In this document: piece after piece, positions 25,472-36,900 of the stretch | Position numbering within the stretch: position 1 is the stretch's first letter | Layout: each line of letters starts with the position of its first letter | Assembly (NCBI GenBank): GCA_006384855.1 | Contig: VCJN01001658.1 | Span: forward strand, 7,501-71,500 | Length of the DNA: 64,000 bases | DNA from: Tetraselmis striata | Lineage: Eukaryota; Chlorophyta; Chlorodendrophyceae; Chlorodendrales; Chlorodendraceae | Direction of reading: 5' to 3' | Notes under the pieces: model-generated | Told to the model about the DNA's origin: nothing | The model's database searches: none | The model's input: the letters and a program-made list of their open reading frames with translations, nothing else | Program-made: the position numbers and the translations under genes

Positions 25472-25678
25472 ACTTTTTAATAGCAGCCACAAGTCAGCCT
25501 GAGGTGACTCGGCACTCGCTGCCTTTGCCCCGAGTGTAGGAGGCTGCGCGCTTGGCGCCAAGGCGCCAGGCTGGCTGTGCGGTTAGTAGGCCCTGGGCAC
25601 TGTGTTCAAATATTTTTTCGGAATACTGGCACCTACCAGTAGTATTCTCTCAGCCTGGCGACGGCGGTGGCGGGCACC
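24423..25678. other. Intergenic region between divergent genes
   Basis: It should hold the unresolved 5' end of the Sfi1-like gene and the promoter of the HAD phosphatase gene. A C homopolymer of about 32 bases lies at 25,438-25,469, and a TAGCTAGC-type palindromic patch at about 24,915-24,955. No further gene is supported. Confidence 0.55.
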
Positions 25679-27064
25679 ATGAGCAGCAGGCCGGTGCTGA
25701 TTGCCAGGACGCCAATTCTCCGCACTGCCTTGCCCGTCCACACCGCGTTCCTGCCGAGGCGCCACCGGCGGCTGCGGCGGGCCGGTGGCTCGGCGGCGGC
25801 GGCGGCGCAGCTGGGGACGGACAGCGGTCGGCGCCGCAAAGCGGTCGCGGCGGCGGCGGTGAACATAGACGTTGGGGGCAGCTCGGAGCTGGTTGGCCAG
25901 CACGGCAAGCGGGAGGTGGAGCTCATCGTCTTCGACTGGTGAGCACCTGCCTGACCTGGTTCCCTGTGCGGTGCGAAGGGCCACGTGCCTGCGCTTACTT
26001 TAAAACAATGTATATATCAAAAAGCGACATCCATCGACGTGCTCACCAACTGAGAAGAGCGCACTCGGCAGGGACGGCACCGTGGTGGACTCCATCACCC
26101 ACATCACCACCTCCTGGCGCCTGGCCTTCACGGAGTGGCGCGTCCAAGCGGTGCGCGAGCAGCTGTCGCGCGACGAGGCGCCGCCCGCCGTTCCGGACGA
26201 CGGCTGGATAAAGCAGTGCATCGGGCTGTCGGTGGACTCCACCATCAACAAGTTCATGCCCAACGCGAGCACCTGGGACCGGTACATCATCACGGAAGGG
26301 TACCGCAAGCACTTCCGCGCAGGTGAGGCTGGACTTCCCCGGCATTACTTAAGCCTTCGCACCCGTGGGGATGGATGGGTGGAGGTGCCCTTTCCTGTCC
26401 TGCCCTGTCAATGCAGGCCTGCGCCGGAGCAACCGGCGTCAGGTGCTATTAGTTAATTAGTCATGCCTCGCCGCAGGCGCCGACAAGACGACGTTTTTCC
26501 CCGGCGCGGAGGCAGGCCTGAGGCGGCTGAAGCAGATGGGATACACGCTGGCGGTGGCGACGGGGAAGAGCCGGCGCGGGCTGGACTTTGAGCTGGAGCT
26601 GCTGCGGACCGGCGACGTCTTCCTGGCCACGCGCACCGCGGACTGCACCAAGAGCAAGCCGCACCCGCAGATGCTGCTGGAGATCATGGGCGAAGCGGAC
26701 ACGGTCGCGGGCCGCACGCTGATGGTGGGAGACTCGGCGGTGGACATGAGGATGGCCTCGCGGGCGGGTGCGTGACCGGCGCAGTGGCGTCCGTGTCATC
26801 AGCGGACCTCTGCACGCGGCCTCAGTCGCCCATTGACATGCAGCACGCATGCCGCAACATGGCCGAGCGCTCTGAACCCCATCTCCCCACCTCTCCTCTG
26901 CCCTCCTTCTGTCGCATTGTGTTGCAGGCGTGACTGGTGTGGGCGTGACCTTTGGGGCCGAGCCCCGGGCGGCGCTGGTGGCCACCGAGCCGCTGCACAT
27001 CGTGGATGATTGGGACGGCCTGATGGCGTTCTTCACCACCGCGTGCGCCCCGTATGTCAGGTAG
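25679..27064 (+). CDS. HAD-superfamily phosphatase, probably plastid-targeted
   Basis: Four exons join in phase to 312 aa: 25679-25938, 26072-26322, 26477-26767 and 26928-27064 (TAG). All four HAD motifs are visible. Motif I is DWDGTVVDS, with a split codon across intron 1. Motif II is AVATGKS, the motif III lysine is in SKPHPQMLLEI, and motif IV is MVGDSAVDM. The helical cap between motifs I and II is the size seen in phosphoglycolate-phosphatase/Gph-like members. The ATG chosen starts an R/A/S-rich, acid-poor segment of about 70 residues that looks like an organelle transit peptide. The substrate is not known; a phosphoglycolate or small sugar phosphate is possible but unproven. Confidence 0.9.
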
Positions 27065-27959
27065 CTGCTCGTCGGCTGTGCCGGCCTGTGCGCCAATGCA
27101 AGCGTGGCGGCTGGGCAGGGATCCTGCGTGCGGCGCCCGTGTGCTGGTAGGACCCCGTGGCGGCAGAATCACCCTCTTGGTCAAATTAGGTAGCTATCAC
27201 CCAGTATTCCAGCATGTTCCAGCCATTCACCCTCTATGGCGCGGGCATGCCATTTATCCATTTTTTAACGTTTTTTTGTATGGCTCAATTACTGTGGCAC
27301 CGTGGCATGCCGAGGTCGCCGCGGCAGGGGAGGGGGATGGGGTATCAACTGGGGGGACCGGACGGCCCTCGCGGAGGGGTGGGCTGCCTGGGGATGACGT
27401 GAAGTGGGTGGCGAGGCGCAAGAAACAATAAAGGGAAAGGGACGCGGCGCTTGCATGGAGTTGACGTTGGTGCAAGGGGAGAGAGCGGCACATTCATTGC
27501 ACTCGCTCTGGGGGCGCTCCACCCTGCCCTGGATGGGAGGCGCGGATCCAGCTTCGGGGAGCACAAAAGTGGAGAAGACGGGGAGGGGGCGCTGTGCCAT
27601 GTATCGTACCGGTTGGCAGCGGTGTGGGTGTCGGGGCAGGGCCGCCCCTGGCATCTCACAATAGTGTCACAATAGCGGCCAGAAAACCACACACGGGACT
27701 TGCGAGGAGACCTGCGGGGAGGGGGCGTGGCCGGCATCACGGCGGCCTCCCGCGCGGCGTCCGCCCGTGTCCTCAAATGGGTTTTGTGGCATAGTGTACA
27801 TCTCGTTACACCTCTCTACACAGCAGCACCTCCCTACAATTGTACCTGTCGGGAGGCTCGGGTGCTGCAGGCTCACACCAGCCATGTTGAATGTGGGCAT
27901 GGTGTCACGAACGCCAAGGAACTGGTGGCCCCCCGGGGCGAGATGGCGTCAACGGCGGT
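27065..27959. other. Intergenic region without a supported gene
   Basis: Downstream flank of the HAD gene. Only short overlapping frames with arginine/proline-rich shadow translations are present. I see no splice-consistent coding series and no repeat structure. Confidence 0.5.
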
Positions 27960-28860
27960 CTGAACCTGCTTTGTGACACTGCCGCTGCCGCTGCCCCGGC
28001 CGGCCCGCCTCTGCCTTGTTGTCAGCGCTGTGGCCACCGCACATGCCCTTGAGCGCGGCGCATGCCTGCTGGGCAACAGCCGCGGGGGCGAGGTGCTGCC
28101 GCAGTGTGGTCTGCACCTGCTCCAGCAGGCCCAGCCGCCCGGCCTCTGCGCGAATGTCCGCATTGCCAGAGCACACGGCCTTAGCGTCTGGCAGGCCGCC
28201 TTTGCCACCGCGAGTGAGGATGCGTGGTGCCACCGTATGGCCAGCATTCCGAGCCGCTCCGTCCCATTAACAGGCTTGCCGTTGCACAAGGGCCCCGGCA
28301 GCACACATGCCATCACCGTCACCGCAGCCCGAGAGGACATGTTGCCGCAGTTCGACCTGCACCTCCGCCAGTGGTCAAGCCGCCCTGCCTCCATGACGTT
28401 GCTGGTGCCGCCGAAGCAGGTCGTTTCCAACGCCGCCGAGGTCGACCCAGGGTGCCGCTGCAGGGCCGCCCGCGCATCTGCCCGCAGCCCCAACCGCCCC
28501 GCGTCCGCCCAGATGTCAATGTTGCCAACAGAGATGCTGTGCACCGCCTCCGACATTGAGTGCCCATGCTGAGGCAACGCAACCTGCACCTCTGCCAGCA
28601 GCCACAGCCAGCGGCGGGGCTGCTGGCTGGGGCTGCTGGTTGTACTCCGACTGGTTGTACGCGCCGCATAATCACGGGGCCCCGGGACTGCGGAAGTCTG
28701 CTGCGCCACCGCAGTGGAGCCGGGGTGCTCCCGCAGCTGGCTACCGCAGCTGCACCTGCAACCGGGGTTGAGGCTCCACTCCCGATCGTCGCGAGCGCTT
28801 CACCTTTATCGTCGCACTCTGAAAGGCATGGGGATGCGCAGCTTGCGACCGAAAAGGAAG
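27960..28860 (-). pseudogene. Broken repeat-protein fragment (armadillo-like units)
   Basis: Two or three related units are recognisable on the minus strand, but in different frames: GNADIRAEAGRLGLLEQVQ followed by an L-R-Q-H / AAVAQQACAAL stretch, and GNIDIWADAGRLGL followed by AALQRHPGSTSAAL. Units of this form (N-x-x-x-R-A-x-A-G-G..LL..V..AL..H......AC.AL) resemble armadillo-type repeats of algal proteins. The frame shifts and missing helices between units argue for a decayed copy. It lies directly beside a broken transposase. Confidence 0.5.
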
Positions 28861-28929
28861 CCAAGGCTGACAGCCAGGCACAAGAGCGACCGTGTTGCGC
28901 TTTCCAGGTTTTGGAGCAGGCTGAGCTGG

Positions 28930-29564
28930 AGGAACGTCATGGTGTCAGACAGCAAGTTATTCTATTTCAATTGTAGAAGCAAGGGGGAGAAGGTGTGGGT
29001 GGCGCGTAATGGAGAGACTCCCATCACAGAGGCAGTTCGTGGTGGCTACAAGGTCCATGTGTTAGCAAATGGGGCACCACGCCATTATTTGTCATAGCAG
29101 GCACGACTGGCCACACAGTTTCCATCGAAGGCAAAGTGCACAAAAATGTGGACTCGCGAGTGTACAAGGAGCTACTGCATGAGCAAATGCTGCCAGCATG
29201 CAGGAGTCTCATGGCAAACCGTTATGGCAATGACTGGATCTTTCAACAAGATGGAGCCCCCGCGCACACCTCTCGTTCGACCATGGAATACTTACGGAAC
29301 AGAGAGTTTAAGCTCAGGGAAAACTGGCCTGCATGCTCACCCGACCTTTCATGGATTGAGAATTTGTGGGCTTACGTTGAGAGGCAGCTTAGGCAAGAGG
29401 CAGACACCTTGACAACCAACAACTTCATCCCAACTTTGCACAAGATTTGGGACAATATTCCGAAGCAACTATTATTGCTGAAGTGGCATGGCAGCATGCA
29501 TCCACAGGAGGTTGGAGGAGTGCATGAAGCTCAATGGGGCAGCCACAAGCTACTAGTACATTGA
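28930..29564 (+). pseudogene. Tc1/mariner-type transposase remnant
   Basis: The C-terminal part of a DDE transposase is clear: DWIFQQDGAPAHTS and CSPDLSWIENLWAYVE, with 35 residues between the second acidic residue and the final E. The preceding part (VSDSKLFYFNCRSKGEKVWV, then VSIEGKVHKNVDSRVYKELL) is in another frame. There is a stop near 29,095 and a frame change before 29,136, and the N-terminal DNA-binding half is missing. I found no terminal inverted repeats. It is therefore an inactive fragment. Confidence 0.8.
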
Positions 29565-31815
29565 CTGTTGAGCCATTTCACTTTGCTCTAGATCCACCAT
29601 CCAGCAAGAATCATGTAAGTCGAAAATCACGAATTAATGACAAGCGTAGTTCACACCCCTCCACATAAGGGCTTGGGTTTGGGTTTTGCAGTTTTGTTCG
29701 ACATGCGCATGTCATGTAGAAAATACGGCGTGGGCAATTGCATGCAAGTGACTAAGGGCGAGGTCGACTTGGGAAAAAATGGGGGCGCGCTCTAGGCCTA
29801 ACCGTGCGACATGGCATGCGTCATTCTGCGCCCCTCGAGAAATGGCAAATCAATGCGTGTAAAACTAGCACTGGAAAATAACAAGTTGCGCCATCCCTTC
29901 GTACGCATACATCCAACGCGCAAATCCACGCCGTACTGACATGCTGCCATTTTAGTGTAAGTTTCACCTACAACATGTGTGGGGCACCAAGATTAGGTCA
30001 CTAAGGGTATTGCACAAGCCCTAAATTACAGTTTCACCACGACATGGCGTGATTTTCGGCCAAAAATGGTGCTGTTATTGATGCCTACTCACGCATGAAA
30101 CGCTTATTGAGCCCTCCTCGGCTTAGGCGAGAGCGCATCAATGGGGGTCACGTGCACGCATGGCACTTGCGCCGAATCACAAGTAAAATGCCAAATAGCA
30201 GCGCGCTATTAAATGCTTGAATATCAGCAAAAATAATATGTTGAAAACAGCACAATGTTGTTGGCCATCGAGGACATGGCTAGAGAGGGAGCATGTGGCA
30301 AGTTTGCGCCGCCCGTGTGCATCTACATTCATAACACTGTCACACAAATGCGTATGGAGTAAGGGGACACACATAGCGCAAAGCTACGCCCCCATGTTGA
30401 GGCTGAGTGTTGCGAAATGATGCCGTGATTGATGTATTTTATGTTCATCGCTAGAAACTGGTCAAAACGTGCAAGTTAGGTGCTCAAAAGTCGACAATCA
30501 CCTCTCGCGTTTGACGCAAGGATTTTTGCGCATTTTTTAAGATTTTTTGGAGCACTCCCTGAGCCGCTATAAGCGTTTGAAGTCAAGGGGGTGTCGCTTT
30601 GCAGTGGGCAGAACTGCACTGGTCCTAGCATCGTCACACGCACGTGTGCCCACTCTGCCTCACGTGACTATGCCCACCCAAACCCACCCAACCCGCGAGC
30701 TACTATGTTTCCTCACACATCTACGGGCATTGCACCATACAATGCTCTATGCATGTGGGCCATCATATATGTGCCAATAACATGTATTGTTGTGCATCAC
30801 TTCGTCATGCCCTTTGAGCCCCGCGCCAGATCGCAATACCCTATTCTTAGGGTAATAGGTTATAGTTCAGACCCTATCAAGCAAAAGGTTTTATAACAAT
30901 CTAAAACATTCCCGGGTTCCAGCCCTAAAGCCCTACGTTTAGATACCCTAGTATTTTTCATTTCATATTCAGCCAAAAAGGACCCCAAACTTATGTGGAA
31001 AGGTGTAGTATAAAGTTCGTCCGCGCGCGTATGTACTAACTTGTACACCAATCCACATAAATATTGGCACATAGAATTCCGCTTGGAAATAATACTCAAC
31101 GTGGGTTGTTCATTATCCATCACAACGCCCCGGCCCGCATCATACGGCCCCTGTTATTCTCGCCTGGTGTTCAACTGGCCATGGCAGGGAGATTACCAGG
31201 TTTCCCTATGCATAATATACAGATGTAGGGAGGTATGCAGCAGCAAGCAGCCTCCCCGTCACGTGCAGCAAAAGCTGACCCCAATGCATCCGATTATTCG
31301 CGGCATCAATTGCGTGCGCCGCTGCTTCTTGCGTGCTGTCACCACCTCAGTCAGCATGCAGGTCAGTCAGTCGGCCAGCCAGTCCTGGGGCCTTGCCCAG
31401 CTGAGCGCAACCTCGCAATCATCATCGTGTGCTTGGAATGCACAGTGGGAAAAATGGCAGACAAGCACCACTGGCTGGAAGCTGGAGTTATTTGCAGGAT
31501 AGGATGACCACTCGCTGCGGCAGAAAACGGCCGGGTCGCGCTCTTTGATGATGAGATGCTGTGTCGCGTGGCGCTTCAGGAGGGCGCGGGGCCCTCCAGC
31601 CCTCACCCAGCGCAACAATCCACACCATGCCTCCGCCAACCACTCCCGCGTCTCCCATCATCTGCGGGCCTCCAACTCTCGCGCACCCATATATGCGAAT
31701 GGATTACATATGCGCTTGTACTGTCTGCGTGACTGTGCGTTCTCAAGGGACGAATGCATTCAACGTCATGCCTCCCCTGAACGTCATTGTTATAATGCGG
31801 CGGATGCCGCCTGCG
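29565..31815. other. AT-richer intergenic region without a supported gene
   Basis: About 2.2 kb of visibly lower GC content than the rest of the window, between the transposase remnant and the 3' end of the FANCM gene. No coding series is seen. It may be old transposon sequence. A TTACA at 31704-31708 (TGTAA on the minus strand) lies 108 bases past the FANCM stop. Confidence 0.5.
31704..31708 (-). terminator. Candidate TGTAA poly(A) signal of the FANCM gene
   Basis: TGTAA on the minus strand, 108 bases after the stop codon. Volvocine green algae use this motif. A five-base match alone is weak evidence. Confidence 0.35.
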
Positions 31816-33907
31816 CTATAGCAACTCGAAGTTCGGAATGTCGTCATCCTCATCTTCGTCGTCGTCCTGCTCCTCATCATCACCGAAATCGTCGTCCCCG
31901 AAGCCATTCTCGCCGAGCGTCATGGCCCCCGGCATGAGCTGACGGTTGGGGCGCGGCAATGCGCCGCACGGCGGTGCGTGGGCTGGTGCTGGAGGGTTGC
32001 TGCCTGCGCTTGGCGCCGTTGTCTCTGGACTCGCGGAGAGCGGGCCGCCGGACGCGGCCTCTTGACAGTTGGGGCAGGACCAGTCGCCTGCGGGCAGCGA
32101 CGTCACCGCAGCAGCGCCGTCAGGAAATGGCCCCACTCCAGACACATGCGAGGTCTTTCATGCACAACGGTCTGCGGATACACATCGTTTTTCACCTAAA
32201 ACCCTAACATCCTGACCTTTACTCCCCAAACCCTAAAATCCTGTTACCTACTCTGTAACCCTAAACCAAACCCAGCATTAATCCTAAACCCTACTACCAA
32301 AACCCTTTAATTAATCCCAAACCCTAATCCTACACCCCTCCTCCCCGTGAACAGTTGCAAAATATCCCAATAGAGAAACGAATCGCAATAAACCACGAGT
32401 GCAACGCGAACATTTTGACGCAAAAAAGTATGGAACAATTCATTGTTTTGCGACCCTGCGGAACGTATTTAAGTGTCCGGTTACTTGCCCATGGTGAGGA
32501 CACGGTTCCTCACCACAGCCACCCGGTTCTACGTGCCTGCCGAGCTGAATCAGCACGATGGTTGAGAGCGGGGCTGCACGGGAAAGAAAGTAGGTAGTGG
32601 CCAGAGGACGCTCCCGCATGACGCCGCGGTGCCGCCCCCGAATGAACAACCATGCTACGCCGGCGAGATGTGCTGACGGACGTTTGCGCGGGAGTCAACC
32701 ACACAGCGCGCCGAAGGAGGCATGGCAACTAAGCCGCGAGGAGGGTGTCCGCACGGTCTTCTAGCGTTATTAAGGTCGCTTGCGCGGCGATAGCAGTGCC
32801 CACATCAGGAGCTGGCGCATTCGGCGCATGTTGATTAATGCCCCACGTGAAACGGCTTTTCTGTGGAGGTGCACCCAACCCAGACATGTAGGGGTCACAC
32901 GAGTGGGTTAAACAGTCCCTACACGGGGGCCGACGCACCTAGAATGCGAACCTGTTATCATCATAACTCTGAAATTGGGGGTGCATTCAACCTTTAAGAA
33001 CATCCGCTAGTATCGTTCCGCTATATAGTTTCCGTCTTCATTTGACCTCTGGCAGGTAGGGCGGGTACTCATTCGCAGTGTTTTCATTGCCGCGTCGTCA
33101 CCCTTATGAGCAGATAGACAGACAGACAGCGGCCGCATCACTATCGCCTCATGCGAGACAGGTTCTTTGTTAACTGCGTGAAACTGGTTCGTGGCTTGTT
33201 GTTGGCGTTGATGGTGGGTGGAGGGGGGCGATAAGCGGGGGGTGAAGGTTGACGGTGAGGATGGAGGAGTAGCTGGGGGGGGGACTGCCCGCACCTGGCG
33301 GCACCGCCATCAAGCCCACGCACGCAAGGTGGAAGGCGCCGGGGCAGGTGTCGCACAGCAGCAGCTGGCCCTCGCCGCCGCCGCAGAAGGCGCACAGGTC
33401 GTCGTGCGTGTCGCCCGTGCCCTGCGCGCTCCCGTCGGGGGAGCTCTCGGAGTGCGCACGGCTGCCGTGGCGCCCGGCGGAAGGCGGCGTGCCGGACGGC
33501 GGCTCCCAGCGGTGCATCAGGCGCGACAGCCAGCCGCCGCCGCCGCCGCCGCCGCGCTTGCCGGGTGTCACGGACCGGAGCAGCATGCTGCGGTACATGT
33601 GCAGGTCGCTGCTGCCGGGCGCCCCCCTGATGGTGACAACCCCACACATAGCGGGACGGCGCCGTCAGGTTTGATCGTGATGCCGTCAAAGTCGACATGC
33701 GCAAGCCAACTAGACACGAGCTACCCCCAACCCCCCTGCGCTCTCAGCTCTGCGCTCTATCGTGCAAACTATCCTTGCTACCAATGGTGTAAGATGTGTA
33801 TACATACCTTGCTCCCCCCCCCCCCCCCCCTCTGGCTGTCTGCCGTCAGCTCAGTCTCAGTGCTAGACCACTAGCACCACCACCACGAAGAGTAGGCATA
33901 TTATATA

Positions 33908-33943
<36 letters not shown>

Positions 33944-36900
33944 TGCAAGCCTTTACTCTCAATGAATACAGCAATATGATTAAGTGCAGCTGTAAAGCCT
34001 TCACATCAATGTCCGCCCCCTCTTCCCTTTTTCTCCACCAACACCTCCTGCATTCCATTCCACTGTCTTAACGTTGGGAAGCTTCCCGTATTTGTGTGTG
34101 TGTGTGGGGGGGGGGGGGGGGGGTGAGTGGCATGTTCAATCATCATACGCTGGAGAGTCAACCACCCGGCCAGGAAGACTTGTGCTCCCATGTTCCCATG
34201 TACGCCAACCTCCTGACACCCCAATGTCTAAATTTCGAAGTACTGTGGCACCGCATGATCACTGTGATGATGTAATGTGGGTATCAATCCCGCCCTTGAG
34301 ACCCAACTCATATACCGACACTTTCTGCCTTTGGGGCGCATAGGGCGTCCTGCACTGCTGCGGGGGCGATATGGGTGGGGGGGGGGGGGGGGGGGGGGTA
34401 TTACCCAGCGCCGCCCTCCTGGCTGGCGGGCGTGCGGGCGGTGCAGGGAGTCTCCACCGTCTGCGAGTCCACCACGAAGCCCGCGAGGTTGCCGTCCCCA
34501 TCCTCCTCCTCCTCCTCCTCGTCATCGCTGACCGACGCATCTTGCGAAGCATCCGCCTCCTCCTCGAAGAAGCAGCTGGCGCGCGCCCTGCCGCCAGCCA
34601 AGCGAAGTGTTCACCTCCGTCAGCAGGGCCGACGAGAAAGGGACGGCGTGCTCGCTGCCCGTGGATGCCCCTGAACTTGTTGGCTGCGGGCGGTGGCCAT
34701 GCCATGCCGTGGCTGGATGAGCCCGGCCGGGCTACTATTCTACAGGTGCCGATGCACCTGTAGGAACCCTCACTGTATAACCACGGGGCACAGCTGTCAG
34801 GCAGCAAGAAAGCACCATGCTTGTACTTTGTGCCTGTCACGTGATAATTCCCCTTCTTATCATATGAAATTGACACCCACTGTTGCAGGTCAAATATCCT
34901 CAAATCGGGCTTGCATGCAACCGATCAACCTTGGACAACATTCGCTGTAGTTGCGGTTTAGTTTCGTCGACATTTGATCTCTGGCAGGCAGGGCAGGGTC
35001 TTACTCGCAGTGTTCTCATTACCGCATCAGCGCCCGTAAATGATTTCAGCGGTTGGAGTTCAGCAACGCAGCTGCGGGTGCCGATATTAAAAAGACCGCT
35101 GCGACAGAGAGCCCGCCCTGCCTGCCGGAGGTCCAATGTCGACGAAACTATACCGGAACTATAGCGATTGTTAGGACAGGTTACGTGCAAGCCCAATTCG
35201 AGGTGATGTCACCTGTAACAGGTGTCAATTGCATATCCATGAGAAAAGGGTCATCACTTGGCGGGCACAGAGTACAAGCACGGCGCTTCCTTGCTGGCTG
35301 GCAGCGACGCCCGGTGGCTACGCAGAGGGTGGGTTCCCAGGTATGTCCTGCAGGAAGGAATGGGGGGGGGGGGGGGGGGGCGGCGGGGGGGGGCTGGGCC
35401 CTGCCTTTTGCACGGCCGCGCCCTGCCGGACGCCTTGCGGGAGTGCCTTGCCGGTTGCGCCGCCGCAGTCCTAGCCGCCGGCTGGACAGCGTCCCCAGGG
35501 ACCGCAGGAGCGCCCTGCCCGCCGGCGCGCTTGAGCCGCCTCAGTGCCGGGCGGGCAGCGCTAGGTGGCTGGGCGCTGCTGCCAGGTAGGCCGCCGCCCG
35601 GGCTGTCGTCCGCCCAGGGCGAGGCGGCGGCACGGGGACCGCCGGACTCTGGCGTGTCCAGGAGCAGGGCGCGCCCGCGGCGGGGCGCGGCTGCCTGCGC
35701 GGCGCCGTGCCCGGCCGGGCTGCCGGGACTCTCGTCCAGGTCCAGGCGCACGGGCGGGCAGCCAGCGGCCGCTGCGGCGCCAGGGTGGCCGGGGGCCGGC
35801 CGGCGCTGCGGGGTGGCGCCGCCCAGAAGCGGGGAGGGCGTGGCCCCCGGGGACAGCAGCACTGCCCTGCCGCGGGCCCTATGCACAGGGCGAGGCGGCG
35901 TGGGGGTTGGGGTCTGCGTTGGGGCGAGTTGGACGCCAGCGCCGCTGTCCTGGCGCCTGGCGTGAAGGTGCTGCTGGCTGGGCCAGGGCTCGGCCGGCGA
36001 CGAGGGTCTACGGACGCTGCCCGGGCCTAAACAGCAAACGGCGAAGGGACAGAGTCAGCAGGCTGCGGTATTACGGAGCCGCTGACGCATCTGCCATGAG
36101 TCTGTAAGCCTCCAGAGCCAGACAACATCCGTTTTCCTGACCTCCAAGTGCCCTCCCCTGCTCCCCCCGCCCGCCCGAGCAGAGAGCGCCCAGAGCAGAA
36201 CATCACCGCCGTATTTCCGTACATCCGTTCTGCCGCATGGCGCCGTCCGCGTGCTCAAGGGTAACAGCATGACGACTCTCAGCCCGCAACATCGGTACCG
36301 CATATCGCTTCCGAGTGCGGCTGCATATCGGCTACCCCCTCCCCCCCTCCCCAACATAACCCAACAGATGATGCGCCTGCTGGCCGGCCCCTGCGAATGA
36401 CGGTCCGCATCGTCCACGTTCATGTCGCTGGCCTTTTTGTTGGGTTGCAATTGCCTAAACGTGACAACATACCACAAGTCCGGCATCGCTTCTGAATGTG
36501 CGAACGAAGACACCAATATGTTCCCGAAGTAGAGGCAGATCTCTATCGCCCCTACCCCCTCCCCCCCAAGGGTCTTCAGCCCAGCGGCCTTAACCCTCTA
36601 TTTCCCCTCCCGTACACGCGCACATTCACGCCCACACCTCCCAGGCAGGCGGGGCGCACCGCTGTCCGGGGTGCAGTGCCTCTTGGGGGTCGGCTTGGGG
36701 AAGCCGTCCTCGTCGTACACGACGCCGGGCGTGCTCCGCTTCCGCTGCGGCGTGGCCTCCACGCCTGCTGCGGGTGGCGCCGCCCCGCCGGGCTGCCCCT
36801 CTCCGGCAGCCGCCCCGCCGGACCGCAGCCACGCCTCCGCCGCCCCCAGCGGGTCGCCGTCGCCTCCGCATTTGCCGCCCTCGCCATCGCCGGACCGCTC

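Noticed and set aside
25667..25679. GTG start four codons upstream for the HAD phosphatase
   Set aside because: Non-ATG starts are not expected for a nuclear gene; the ATG at 25679 begins a good transit-peptide-like segment.
33905..33946. TATA/TATG run as a promoter TATA box for a downstream gene
   Set aside because: A simple microsatellite inside a FANCM intron; no gene start follows on either strand.
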